Shown: piece by piece, positions 24,985 to 33,304 of the stretch | How the letters are laid out: every line of letters begins with the position of its first letter | Position numbering within the stretch: the stretch's first letter is position 1 | Assembly (NCBI RefSeq): GCF_000520555.1 | Contig: NZ_KI914846.1 | Location: forward strand, 141,319-181,587 | DNA length: 40,269 nt | Origin: Arthrobacter sp. Br18 | GTDB lineage: Bacteria; Actinomycetota; Actinomycetes; Actinomycetales; Micrococcaceae | Direction: 5' to 3' | Notes under the pieces: model-generated | What the model was told of the DNA's origin: nothing | What the model saw: the letters and a program-made list of their open reading frames with translations, nothing else | Databases searched by the model: none | Program-made: the position numbers and the translations under genes

Positions 24985-25734
24985 TCCTCGGCCACTGGGA
25001 CTAATCCGGGGCGCGTAATCCAGCCAGTGCCCCTAAAAGGATTCCACCCCCCCAATTGAGTAACTCTGATCATCCGTCGACCATATTCCGACCCGGCCAT
25101 GTAAACACCAGTAGTGAGTACTCGCTTTCATGCCGAATCCTACCTAGAGCGCTTCGTGCGCCCGCCGGATCTAGGGGTGGAGGGGCAACGCAGAGTGATC
25201 TGTTAGGTACATCGGGGGCCTGTCCCATATGCGCGTTAGGTAGCAAGGGGTACCCGTTGGCGTTTGGCCTATTTCATCAGGGCATTTTCGACTTTGTAAA
25301 ACTTTGCGCGGAATCGAAGGCGTTAGCCGTGATGCACGATGCGGTCGATGCCTGCGGCGGGTAATTTCTATCTCTGCACAATCCCGAATAGTAAATTGAA
25401 GGGGAATTACCTGGCCTGATTCTTGGCGCTCTTCCGGCAGGAACGCCAAGGCGCTCTGGCCCGATCCGCCTGAATTGCCACCGCCCGCCATCATGGGCCA
25501 GCGCTAAACCGATGCCAATTCCTGCATGGGCGCATCTCGGAGAACGTAGCTGCTCCGTTCACGCCGCCCGAAGGGCAGCCGGGCCTCTGCGACAGCAGTT
25601 CGTGGGTAGGGCGTATCGGCTTCCGACTGAAGAGCGCCGGAATCGAAGGCTGCCCCGGTACTCGCTACTTGGGCAATCGCAGGGCTACACCTGGACCTAA
25701 CCTGGCTGACGCCCGACACACGTTTGCCCGCGCG
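24985..25734. other. Long gene-poor stretch at the right edge of the island
   Basis: About 750 bases, visibly lower in GC than the paa genes. Short frames exist (for example 25171-25494 and 25504-25719 on the minus strand) but lack ribosome sites, family motifs and plausible composition. It must contain the promoter for the glycosyltransferase operon that starts at 24984. I see no tRNA, inverted repeat pair or insertion sequence end here. Confidence 0.5.
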
Positions 25735-27819
25735 CTACTTCTCGACGAGCGTCAGCACATCGTAGGTGGCCACGACGTCGTCGTGCTGGTTCGTCAGCAC
25801 TGCGTCCCAGGCGACCTCGCCGTACTCGTCCGTCTCGCGCGGCGTGATCCGCTTCGCGGTGAGGGTTACGCGGATCGAATCGCCGGCCGCCACGGGAGTG
25901 AGGAAGCGCAGCGTCTCAAGACCGTAGTTCGCGAGCACGGGGCCGGGCTCCGGGTCGACGAAGAGCCCTGCGGCCCAGGACAGCAGCAGGTACCCGTGTG
26001 CCACGATTCCGGGGAAGAACGGATTGGCCGCCGCCGCTTCCTGGTTCGTGTGGGCGTAGAACGTGTCTCCCGTGGTGTCGGCGAAGGCGGTGATGTCCTC
26101 CAATGTCACTTTCCGGAGGTCCGACGTGACGGCGTCGCCGATCCGCAGCTCGGCAAGGTTCTTGCGGAACGGGTGGACCTCCCCGAAGGAGCGGTCCGCA
26201 CCCACGTGCCACACGCCGGTGACCGCGGTGAGCATGTTGGGTGATCCCTGGAGCGCGGTGCGCTGCATGTGGTGGAGTACCGAGCGCATTCCGCCCAGCT
26301 CCTCGCCGCCACCGGCGCGCCCCGGCCCTCCGTGCACCAGGTGCGGCACGGGTGAGCCGTGGCCGGTGGAGGAGCGGGCATCCTCACGATTCAGGATCAG
26401 TACCCGGCCGTGGTGTGCGGCGATACCCGTGACCAGCTCCCGGGCAATATCCGGATCGTTGGTGCAGACGGTTGCCACGAGCGATCCCGCACCCAGCGCG
26501 GCAAGCCGGACGGCGTGCGCAACGTCGTCGTACCCGATCACCGAGGCCACCGGACCGAAGGCCTCCACCGAGTGCAGCGCGCCGGCTTCGACGTCCTCCC
26601 AGGTCAGCAGGACGGGCGCCATGAAGGCACCGTCCGGAGCCGGTGCGATCGAGCTGTCTGCGTGGGTGACGTCCGGGGCGTCGAGGGAGCCGTAGGCGAG
26701 GGAGCCACCCGAGGCCAACAGCTCACGGACAGCACCCTGGACGCCCTCCAGCTGCTCCCGGGACGCGAGCGCGCCCATCGTGACGCCCTCCGCCCGGGGA
26801 TCACCAAGGGTCACCCGCTGCTGGATCCGCTCGCCGGCGGCAGCGACGACGTCGTCGACCAGGTCCCTGGGCACGATGGTGCGGCGGATGCCGGTGCACT
26901 TCTGCCCGGCCTTGACGGTGACCTCGGTGACGAGCGACTTGATGAACGCCTCGAACTCGGGCGTGCCGGGCGCGGCGTCCGGGCCCAGGATGGCGGCGTT
27001 CAGGGAATCGGTCTCGGAGGTGAAGCGCACGCCCCCGGTGGCCACGCTGGGGTGGGACTTCAGGTGGTTCGCGGTGGACGCCGAGCCGGTGAAGGAGACC
27101 ATGTCGCGGTAGTCGAGGTAGTCGAGGATGTCACGTGCCGGTCCTGAGATCAGCTGCAGCGCTCCGCGTGGCAGGATGTCGGATTCGATGATCAGCTTCA
27201 CGACGGCGGCGGTCAGATATCCGGTGGGAGTGGCCGGCTTGACGATCGTGGGGACTCCCGCGAGGAAGGCCGGCGCCAGCTTCTCGAGCATGCCCCATAC
27301 CGGGAAGTTGAACGCGTTGATCTGGACGGCCACCCCGGGGAGCCGGGTGTGGATGTGGGTTCCGAGGAACGAGCCGTCCTTGGACAGGGTCTCGGCGGGC
27401 CCGTCGACGATCACCTGAGCGTTCGGCAGTTCGCGCCTGCCCTTGGACCCGAAGGTGAAGAGGACACCGATGCCGCCATCGATATCCACCATGGAGTCGC
27501 CGCGGGTTGCACCCGTGCGGGCCGAGAGTTCATACAGCGGCTCGCGGTGTGCGTTGAGGTACTGGGCCAGCTCCTTGAGCTGGAGCGCCCGCTCGTGGAA
27601 GGTGAAGGCGCCGAGCGCGGCCTGACCCGCCGCGCGGGCGTATCCCACCGCGGCGGCGGTGTCGAGCCCGTCGGTGCTGACGACGGCAAGCTCCTCGCCG
27701 GTGCTGGCATCCCTCACCACGGTGCCGGAGCCGTCGCGGACAGCCGCCTGGGACGGCGTCCACCAGGCGTCCTCGATGAAGCTGGGAACTATGTCTACCG
27801 CTTGAATTGTTGAAGTCAT
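25735..27819 (-). CDS. paaZ: Bifunctional oxepin-CoA hydrolase / aldehyde dehydrogenase PaaZ
   Basis: 694 residues from the ATG at 27819, which has GGAAGGCGAG upstream; the ATG at 27837 lacks one. The C-terminal hotdog MaoC domain (about 545-690) opens the oxepin ring: DTTGDTFYAHTNQEAAAANP then FFPGIVAHGYLLLSWAAG, with the expected Asp and His. The N-terminal domain (1-520) is an NADP aldehyde dehydrogenase that oxidises the resulting aldehyde: NFPVWGMLEKLAPAFLAG, FTGSASTA, and the catalytic Cys in AGQKCTG (about 308). Both activities appear intact. The gene is separated from paaK-paaR by the glycan island. A promoter and operator lie upstream at 27881-27926. Confidence 0.95.
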   Translation of the reverse strand: MTSTIQAVDIVPSFIEDAWWTPSQAAVRDGSGTVVRDASTGEELAVVSTDGLDTAAAVGYARAAGQAALGAFTFHERALQLKELAQYLNAHREPLYELSARTGATRGDSMVDIDGGIGVLFTFGSKGRRELPNAQVIVDGPAETLSKDGSFLGTHIHTRLPGVAVQINAFNFPVWGMLEKLAPAFLAGVPTIVKPATPTGYLTAAVVKLIIESDILPRGALQLISGPARDILDYLDYRDMVSFTGSASTANHLKSHPSVATGGVRFTSETDSLNAAILGPDAAPGTPEFEAFIKSLVTEVTVKAGQKCTGIRRTIVPRDLVDDVVAAAGERIQQRVTLGDPRAEGVTMGALASREQLEGVQGAVRELLASGGSLAYGSLDAPDVTHADSSIAPAPDGAFMAPVLLTWEDVEAGALHSVEAFGPVASVIGYDDVAHAVRLAALGAGSLVATVCTNDPDIARELVTGIAAHHGRVLILNREDARSSTGHGSPVPHLVHGGPGRAGGGEELGGMRSVLHHMQRTALQGSPNMLTAVTGVWHVGADRSFGEVHPFRKNLAELRIGDAVTSDLRKVTLEDITAFADTTGDTFYAHTNQEAAAANPFFPGIVAHGYLLLSWAAGLFVDPEPGPVLANYGLETLRFLTPVAAGDSIRVTLTAKRITPRETDEYGEVAWDAVLTNQHDDVVATYDVLTLVEK

Positions 27820-27880
27820 CGTCGACTCGCCTTCCATGGAGCGTGCGCCCGGGCGTCCAGCGGAGGTGCCGTCGGGACTA

Positions 27881-27926
27881 ACTGAACGGACGTTCGGTAA
27901 TATATCCAGCGTACATTAACCGGCAA
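27881..27926 (-). promoter_or_regulatory. paaZ promoter with PaaR-type operator, shared with the divergent thioesterase
   Basis: On the minus strand TTGCCG (27921-27926), 16 bases, TATATT (27899-27904) make a promoter. The operator follows directly and overlaps the -10 (27881-27901; minus strand TTACCGAACGTCCGTTCAGT). It is 62 bases before paaZ and 54 before the thioesterase on the other strand, so one bound repressor could close both. Confidence 0.72.
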
Positions 27927-27954
27927 TTCCGCCGGCAGCCCCGAGGAGTGCTTC

Positions 27955-28383
27955 ATGAGCGAAGAGACCGACGCCGCAGCGAGTGAACCCTGGCGTATCG
28001 TGCTGGGCGAGCTCGACGAGAAGATGGGGGTGCGGATCCTGGAGCAGTCGGTGCAGAAGGTTGTGGCATCGATGCCCGTGGAGGGGAACCGGCAGTCCTT
28101 CGGGCTACTGCACGGCGGGGCGTCCCTGGCCGTGGGCGAGGCCGTCGGCTCCTGGGCCGCGGTGATCCACGCGAGCACCCTGGGAAAGACCGCCGTCGGC
28201 GTCGACGTCTCGGCCACCCACCACAAGGCCGCGCGCTCAGGCATGGTCACCATCACGGCAACGCCGATCCACCTGGGCCGCACGCTCACCACCCATGAGG
28301 TGGTTCTCACCAATGACGACGGCGCACGCCTGTGCAGCATGCGCATCACCAACCTGCTGCTGGACCGGCCGAACCCCGCCTAG
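27955..28383 (+). CDS. Hotdog-fold thioesterase, PaaI-like
   Basis: 142 residues with a GAGGAG site seven bases before the ATG. The hotdog core is SFGLLHGGASLAVGEAVGSW (about 49-68), with the HGG motif and Glu in the helix as catalytic residue, then GVDVSATHHKAARSGMVTITA. This is the Glu-type arrangement of the YdiI/EntH/DHNA-CoA thioesterase branch rather than classical PaaI. Because it diverges from paaZ across a PaaR-type operator it probably hydrolyses CoA esters of the phenylacetate route; action on DHNA-CoA for menaquinone is possible too, since men genes lie 6 kb away. The stop overlaps the next gene's stop on the other strand. Confidence 0.82.
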   Translation: MSEETDAAASEPWRIVLGELDEKMGVRILEQSVQKVVASMPVEGNRQSFGLLHGGASLAVGEAVGSWAAVIHASTLGKTAVGVDVSATHHKAARSGMVTITATPIHLGRTLTTHEVVLTNDDGARLCSMRITNLLLDRPNPA

Positions 28384-28907
28384 GCGCTCGAAACGATTCC
28401 CCGCACGTACGCTGCCTGGCCCGCGTGCTGCACGCAGTCATCCAGCACAGACACCAGCCGGACCAGCAGCGTCACCGGAGGATCCCACTTCTCATCGACC
28501 ACGCGCTCAAGGTCCTCGTCCGTCAGGCCCCGAATCAGCAGCAGGGAACGCGAGTGCACCGCGTTGAAATACTCGATGAGCTGCAGCGATGACGTCACGT
28601 TTACCGCGTCGACCTGGGCGCTGGAGTGACCGTAACCAGTGTCGAGCGGATCCAGCGCAAGCCTCCACCGCTCCGCCCAGCCGTCCCTCAGCCACAACTC
28701 GTCCTCGCCGAAAGCATCGGCGAAGTGATTGTCCTGTACCCGGGTGAGATGCCACACGAGCCAGGCGATGGAATTGCCGATGCCGCCCGGCCGCGTCACG
28801 AGGGCATCGCCGTCGAGTCCTTCCACTGCAGCACCCACCAGAGCGGGCAACCTGCCGTATGCCTCAAGGAGTACGTCTGACACTCGAACCACCTCATCCT
28901 CATTCAT
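28380..28907 (-). CDS. DinB-like (DUF664) metal-dependent protein
   Basis: 175 residues forming a four-helix bundle. LPALVGAAVEGLDGDALVTRP, then NSIAWLVWHLTRVQDNHFAD and a final CVQHAGQAAYVRG supply the three spaced histidines that bind a metal in the DinB/YfiT superfamily. In actinobacteria many members are mycothiol-dependent transferases or hydrolases, so a thiol-transfer or detoxification role is reasonable but unproven. It follows the GNAT gene by 15 bases on the same strand and ends in a CTAG shared with the thioesterase stop. Confidence 0.8.
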   Translation of the reverse strand: MNEDEVVRVSDVLLEAYGRLPALVGAAVEGLDGDALVTRPGGIGNSIAWLVWHLTRVQDNHFADAFGEDELWLRDGWAERWRLALDPLDTGYGHSSAQVDAVNVTSSLQLIEYFNAVHSRSLLLIRGLTDEDLERVVDEKWDPPVTLLVRLVSVLDDCVQHAGQAAYVRGIVSSA

Positions 28908-28922
28908 CCGCGGGTTCGCTCT

Positions 28923-29522
28923 TCACCGGCCGGCCGCCCCTGTGCTGAGCCTGTACTCGAGCCCTGCCCGCACCATCGGCCACTCCGGCGCGGTGATCGA
29001 GAAGACCACTGTGTCACGGACGGTGCCGTCCGGCATCCGCAGGTGCGCGCGCAGCACACCGTCCTGTTTGGCACCCAACCTGGCAATCGCGCCGCGTGAC
29101 TGCAGGTTGTGCCAGTGGGTGCGGAACTCGACGGCAGCGCAGCCCTCCACCTCGAAGGCGTGGGTCAGCAGGAGGAGCTTGCTGTCTGCGTTGGAGCCCG
29201 AGCGGTGAAAGGAGGCCCGGCTCCAGGTGTAACCGATCTCCACGCGGGGGGTTGTGCGGTCGATGTTGCAGTAGGTCGTCATGCCGATCACGACGCCGGT
29301 CCGCGCGTCGAGCACGGTGAACGGCACCATGCTGCCGCTTTCCTGGAGCGCGAGGCGGTGGTCGATCTCGTCTCCCATTGCTTCCGGCGAAGGAATGCGG
29401 GTGTACCAGAGGTTCCATAGCCTGCCGTCCTGGACAGCGTCAACGAGCCCCATCCGGTGACTCCGGGACAGCGGCTCAAGGATTACACGGGAGCCGCTCA
29501 GCGTCCCGGCAGAGAAAGTCAT
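28923..29522 (-). CDS. GNAT acetyltransferase, RimJ/RimL type
   Basis: 199 residues from the ATG at 29522; an extension to 29648 is Arg-rich and unlikely. The fold shows LSGSRVILEPLSRSHRMGL, then GVVIGMTTYCNIDRTTPRVE for the central beta strands, IGYTWSRASFHRSGSNADSK as the acetyl-CoA loop, and HNLQSRGAIARLGAKQDGVL, the RimL hallmark. It should transfer an acetyl group from acetyl-CoA to an amine; the target is unknown. There is no ribosome site, but TATAGA lies seven bases before the start, so the message may be leaderless. Confidence 0.82.
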   Translation of the reverse strand: MTFSAGTLSGSRVILEPLSRSHRMGLVDAVQDGRLWNLWYTRIPSPEAMGDEIDHRLALQESGSMVPFTVLDARTGVVIGMTTYCNIDRTTPRVEIGYTWSRASFHRSGSNADSKLLLLTHAFEVEGCAAVEFRTHWHNLQSRGAIARLGAKQDGVLRAHLRMPDGTVRDTVVFSITAPEWPMVRAGLEYRLSTGAAGR

Positions 29523-29565
29523 GATTTCATCTATACAATATGCGCGCGCGGGAGACCAGCGGGAG

Positions 29566-29571
29566 TACCTT
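29566..29571 (+). promoter_or_regulatory. Probable -10 of a leaderless SGNH hydrolase message
   Basis: TACCTT ends six bases before the ATG at 29578 (spacer GTATCC). The same TAnnnT plus six-base spacing precedes the genes at 33445, 33930 and 37308. There is no ribosome site in the usual place. Confidence 0.4.
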
Positions 29572-29577
29572 GTATCC

Positions 29578-30465
29578 ATGAGAAAGCATCCCCGCCCCGC
29601 CCGACGCCGCGCAGGCGCCCTTACCCTTCTCTCCGCACTCGCGTTCACCAGCGCCGGCGTCAGCCCTGCTGCCGCCCATTCACCCGGTCCGATCGACTAC
29701 GTAGCCCTCGGTGATTCCTATGCCTCCGGTTTCGGCGCCCGCCCCGACGGCTCCAGCGTGGACTCCTACGGGTACTGCGGGCAATCGCCGCTCGGGTTGC
29801 CTGGCCTCCTCGATGCAAGGAGAAAGGTCGAGCTGGTGGGAAACGCCACCTGCGCCGGAGCGCTCGCCTCATTCGTGCCGGGCGGTGCTGTGGATCTTCC
29901 CGAGCAGGTGGCAGCCCTCCAGTCCGCCGACGTCCTGAACAAGCGCACTGATCTGGTCACCGTTTCGGCAGGCGGTAACGACGTCGGCTTCGGAGCAGTC
30001 GCCACAGCATGCTTCGGACCCGAGTCGCTTTGCACGCTGGCTATCAGGAACACCGAGGAAACCCTGCTCCCGGATCTGGACGACTTACTTGAGTCCCTTT
30101 ACGAGCAGATCGACGATGCAGCACCCAAAGCGACCGTCGTGGTCACGGGATACCCCCACCTGTTCTCCCCGGAACTCGGTAGGCTGGGCCCGCTCAGCGC
30201 CAACGCCGTCCGATTCAATGCGGCGACGGATGCCGTCAACGCCGTAATCGAGGAGACGGCGGAAGACGAGGGGTTCATCTACGTCGACACCGTGGGGAAG
30301 TTCACTGGGCATGGAATCGGCTCGCCGGAGCCCTGGATCAAATTCAGCGGTCAAAGCGAGTTCGATGATCTGCACCCGAACGCCAAAGGTTACGAGTTGG
30401 GCTACCTTGCGGCGGTTCAGGAGCAGGTGGATCTGACGAGACCCGGAAAGGTCGGCAGGAACTAG
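29578..30465 (+). CDS. Secreted SGNH-family lipase/esterase
   Basis: 295 residues from the ATG at 29578. A basic start (MRKHPRPARRRAG), hydrophobic core and AAAHS form a signal peptide cut near residue 36. The SGNH blocks are clear: YVALGDSYASGFGA with the nucleophile Ser, later SAGGNDVGFG, and DLHPNAKGYELGY with the Asp-His pair. Four cysteines early and mid-chain suggest disulfides in the mature exported enzyme. It resembles actinobacterial extracellular lipases that cleave lipid or acetyl esters. Its stop shares CTAG with the stop of paaH on the other strand. Confidence 0.88.
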   Translation: MRKHPRPARRRAGALTLLSALAFTSAGVSPAAAHSPGPIDYVALGDSYASGFGARPDGSSVDSYGYCGQSPLGLPGLLDARRKVELVGNATCAGALASFVPGGAVDLPEQVAALQSADVLNKRTDLVTVSAGGNDVGFGAVATACFGPESLCTLAIRNTEETLLPDLDDLLESLYEQIDDAAPKATVVVTGYPHLFSPELGRLGPLSANAVRFNAATDAVNAVIEETAEDEGFIYVDTVGKFTGHGIGSPEPWIKFSGQSEFDDLHPNAKGYELGYLAAVQEQVDLTRPGKVGRN

Positions 30466-31310
30466 CTCCAGTCGAAGAAGCCCTTCCCGGCCTTCCGCCC
30501 CAGCTCACCGCGGGCCACCTTCTCCCGAAGGATGGCCGGCGGTGCGAACCGGGCACCGAGGGCCGATTCGAGATACTCGGCAATTCCCAGCCGAACGTCG
30601 AGCCCCACGATGTCCGTGGTCCGCAACGGTCCCACCGGGTGCTTGTACCCGAGCACCATTGCGGTGTCGATGTCGGCGGCGGAGGCCACTCCCTCCTCGA
30701 CCATGCGCATCGCTTCGAGGGCGATGGCCACCCCCAGCCGTGAGCTTGCAAAGCCCGGCGCATCATTCACGACCACCGGGGTTTTGCCCAGGGCAGTGAC
30801 CCATTCCCTCGCAGCGTCAGCGGTACGTGACGACGTCGTCGCCCCCAGGACCACTTCGATCAGGGTTGATGCTGGAACAGGGTTGAAAAAATGGAGGCCG
30901 CAGAACTCTGCGGGCCGCGCCAGGTGCGCCGCCAATGCATCCACGGAGAGCGACGACGTATTGGTGGCGAGCCATGCGCCGGCCTGCAGTTCCGCTTCGA
31001 CGCGCTTCAAGGCCGATGCCTTGAGGGCGAAGTCCTCGGGCACCGCTTCGACCACGAGACCGCACCCCTCGAAGGCCGCGTAGTCCGTGGCCACCGACAC
31101 CCGGGAAACGAGGCTGCCCAGGGTCTCCCCCGTAGTGGCCCGCTCCACGCTCTTGGCGAGCGCGGACTCGACCCGGTCCCTGCCCGCTGCCGCCGCGGGT
31201 TCGTCGCGCTCAACGATGACCACGGCGGCGCCGGCAAGGCAGAAGGCGTGCGCGATACCCGCGCCCATCCGCCCGCCGCCCAGTACTCCAACGCGCGTCG
31301 GGATGGGCAT
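30462..31310 (-). CDS. paaH: 3-hydroxyacyl-CoA dehydrogenase PaaH
   Basis: 282 residues. NAD-dependent oxidation of 3-hydroxyadipyl-CoA to 3-oxoadipyl-CoA. The Rossmann start is GVLGGGRMGAGIAHAFCLAG (8-27); VVEAVPEDFALKASALKRVE, TNTSSLSVDALA and CGLHFFNPVPASTLIEVV carry the catalytic His/Glu pattern; the C-terminal domain has the PGFASSRLGVAIALEAMRM and DIVGLDVRLGIAEYL segments. The ATG overlaps the paaF stop by one base (TGATG). It is the last gene of paaJFH. Confidence 0.93.
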   Translation of the reverse strand: MPIPTRVGVLGGGRMGAGIAHAFCLAGAAVVIVERDEPAAAAGRDRVESALAKSVERATTGETLGSLVSRVSVATDYAAFEGCGLVVEAVPEDFALKASALKRVEAELQAGAWLATNTSSLSVDALAAHLARPAEFCGLHFFNPVPASTLIEVVLGATTSSRTADAAREWVTALGKTPVVVNDAPGFASSRLGVAIALEAMRMVEEGVASAADIDTAMVLGYKHPVGPLRTTDIVGLDVRLGIAEYLESALGARFAPPAILREKVARGELGRKAGKGFFDWS

Positions 31311-32056
31311 CAGCGGTCCTTCTTCCGGTCGAGGAATTCCTGCATTCGGTCGAACTTCGCATCGGATTCAAAGAGGATGCCCTGCGCCAGCTGGTCGATC
31401 ACCGGGTGGGCCCCTGCAGGCGCATGGAACACACTTTTCGTGATCCGTACGGCAAGTGGATCCTGTGCGGCGATGCGGTCCGCGAGTGCGTGTGCAGCAT
31501 CGAGCAGTGCCTCCGGCTCATGGATCTCCGTGATCAGGCGGGCTGCAAGCGCTTCCTCGGCCCGCAGCACCCTGCCCGCCAGCAGGATCTCCTTGGCCAG
31601 CGGCTCCCCCACCAGTTCCTTCAGGCGCCAGGTGGCACCCGCTGCTGCAAGGATTCCCAGGCCTGTTTCGGGATTGCCGATCCTCAGGCTGGGCGTCCCG
31701 ATCCGGAAATCAGCGGCGTAGGCCAGCTCCGCTCCCCCGCCGAGCGCATAACCGTCCAGTGCGGCGATCACCGGCATCGGCAACCGGGCGATCCTCGTGA
31801 AGAGGGCCGAGTTGATCCCCGCAAGGGCGTCGTCCCGGCGTCGTTCTCGGAGCTGACCGATGTCCGCCCCTGAAGCGAAAACACCGTTCGAGCCGGCGAG
31901 GATCAGGATTCGTGGCTCACGCTCCAGCCGGCCGCACACCTCATGGAGCTCGTCCACCATCTGCTGGTCGATGGCGTTGCGCACCTCGGGCCGGTCGAGC
32001 TGTACCAGCAGCCTGCCGTCGGTATCGTCGATGCGGAGAGTGGCCGGGATCTCCAT
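31310..32056 (-). CDS. paaF: Enoyl-CoA hydratase PaaF (2,3-dehydroadipyl-CoA hydratase)
   Basis: 248 residues from the ATG at 32056 (TGATG overlap with paaJ); a GTG three bases earlier is possible. Crotonase fold: VQLDRPEVRNAIDQQMVDEL, ASGADIGQLRE for the oxyanion hole, GYALGGGAELAYAADFRIG and IGNPETGLGILAAAGATWRL. Both catalytic glutamates of a true hydratase appear present (in GGGAEL and NPETGLG), which favours PaaF over the isomerase PaaG. It hydrates 2,3-dehydroadipyl-CoA. No second crotonase that could be PaaG is in the paa units of this window. Confidence 0.82.
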   Translation of the reverse strand: MEIPATLRIDDTDGRLLVQLDRPEVRNAIDQQMVDELHEVCGRLEREPRILILAGSNGVFASGADIGQLRERRRDDALAGINSALFTRIARLPMPVIAALDGYALGGGAELAYAADFRIGTPSLRIGNPETGLGILAAAGATWRLKELVGEPLAKEILLAGRVLRAEEALAARLITEIHEPEALLDAAHALADRIAAQDPLAVRITKSVFHAPAGAHPVIDQLAQGILFESDAKFDRMQEFLDRKKDR

Positions 32057-33264
32057 CACACGGCCTCAAGCAGCATCGCAGTTCCCTGTCCCACTCCCAC
32101 GCACATCGTCGCGAGTCCAAGACCCGGGCCACCGCTGCGCAGCTCCCGCTCCATCCGACCCATGAGGGTGATGGCAATGCGTGACCCGGAGGAACCCAGC
32201 GGATGCCCCAAGGCGATCGCGCCGCCGTCGCGGTTCACGATGTCCTCGTTCAACCCCAGCCGGCGGATGCAGGCGATGGCCTGCGCGGCAAACGCTTCGT
32301 TCAGTTCAACGGCGCCGAGGTCGCCAATCCCGAGCCCCGTGCGCTGCAGAATCTTCTGCGTGGCCGGGACCGGGCCGATGCCCATGATCTCGGGGGTCAC
32401 GCCCGCCGAGGCTCCGTCGACGATGCGGGCGCGCGCCGAGAGGGAAAAGCGCTTCACCGCGGCTTCGGATGCGACGATGACGGCTGAGGCGCCGTCGTTC
32501 AGTGAACTCGAGTTGCCTGCCGTGACCACGCCGTCCGGCCGCACCACCGGGCGGAGGCCCGCCAGCGTTTCCAGGCTGGTGTCGGAGCGCGGGCCCTCAT
32601 CGGTGGTGACGGAGAAGGAGCGCTTCCCCTGGTTGACCTGGACCGCGACGATCTCGTCGTCGAACCGGCCCGCCTCGATGGCGGCAAGGGCGCGCTGGTG
32701 GGAGCGCAGGGCAAACCGGTCGGCGTCGTCGCGTGAGATGCCGTCCACGGTGGCGAGCTCCTCGGCCGTCTCGGGCATCGAGTAGGTGAGCTTGTCCGTC
32801 GCCGCGAACTGGGGATTGGTGAACCGCCAGCCGATGGAGGTATCAAAGACGTCTCCCGGTTTGGCGAAGGCCCTCGCCGGCTTTTCCATCACCCAGGGCG
32901 CCCGGCTCATGGATTCGACGCCGCCCGCGACCACGATGTCGGCGGCGCCCGCCTTGATCATGTGCGAGGCCATGAGGATCGCTGAGAGCCCCGAGGCGCA
33001 CAGGCGGTTGACGGTGATGCCAGGGATGGTGTCCGGCAGCCCCGCGAGAAGGGTCGCCATGCGGGCCACGTTGCGGTTCTCCTCGCCGGCGCCGTTCGCA
33101 TTCCCGAGAATCACCTCGTCGATGGTCGAGGGGTCGATCCCCGCCCTGCTCACGGCTTCCCGCACCACCAGTGCTGCGAGGTCGTCCGGGCGAACGCTCG
33201 AGAGCGCTCCGCCGTACCTACCGACGGGGGTTCGGACCCCGCCCACCAGGAAAGCTTCCGCCAT
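32056..33264 (-). CDS. paaJ: 3-oxoadipyl-CoA thiolase PaaJ
   Basis: 402 residues from the ATG at 33264, which has GGAG nine bases before it; the open frame extends to 34326 on the opposite strand of VOC and menB, but only as a shadow. It cleaves 3-oxoadipyl-CoA to succinyl-CoA and acetyl-CoA. Thiolase blocks: NRLCASGLSAILMASHMI with the nucleophilic Cys (near 91), NEAFAAQA, GGAIALGHPLGSSGSR and MCVGVGQGTAMLL with the second Cys. The segment AGEENRNVARMATLLAGLP is typical of PaaJ/PcaF rather than general acetoacetyl-CoA thiolases. First gene of paaJFH, with an operator 41 bases upstream. Confidence 0.9.
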   Translation of the reverse strand: MAEAFLVGGVRTPVGRYGGALSSVRPDDLAALVVREAVSRAGIDPSTIDEVILGNANGAGEENRNVARMATLLAGLPDTIPGITVNRLCASGLSAILMASHMIKAGAADIVVAGGVESMSRAPWVMEKPARAFAKPGDVFDTSIGWRFTNPQFAATDKLTYSMPETAEELATVDGISRDDADRFALRSHQRALAAIEAGRFDDEIVAVQVNQGKRSFSVTTDEGPRSDTSLETLAGLRPVVRPDGVVTAGNSSSLNDGASAVIVASEAAVKRFSLSARARIVDGASAGVTPEIMGIGPVPATQKILQRTGLGIGDLGAVELNEAFAAQAIACIRRLGLNEDIVNRDGGAIALGHPLGSSGSRIAITLMGRMERELRSGGPGLGLATMCVGVGQGTAMLLEAV

Positions 33265-33304
33265 GGCCGTCTCCATCGTCGTCGTCGGGTTCTCGAAGCC
33301 GGCA

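Noticed and set aside
25171-25494. 107-codon minus-strand frame in the island edge
   Set aside because: No ribosome site, no motif and irregular composition; kept only as part of the gene-poor stretch.
25504-25719. 71-codon minus-strand frame next to paaZ
   Set aside because: No ribosome site or recognisable domain; ends at random in non-coding sequence.
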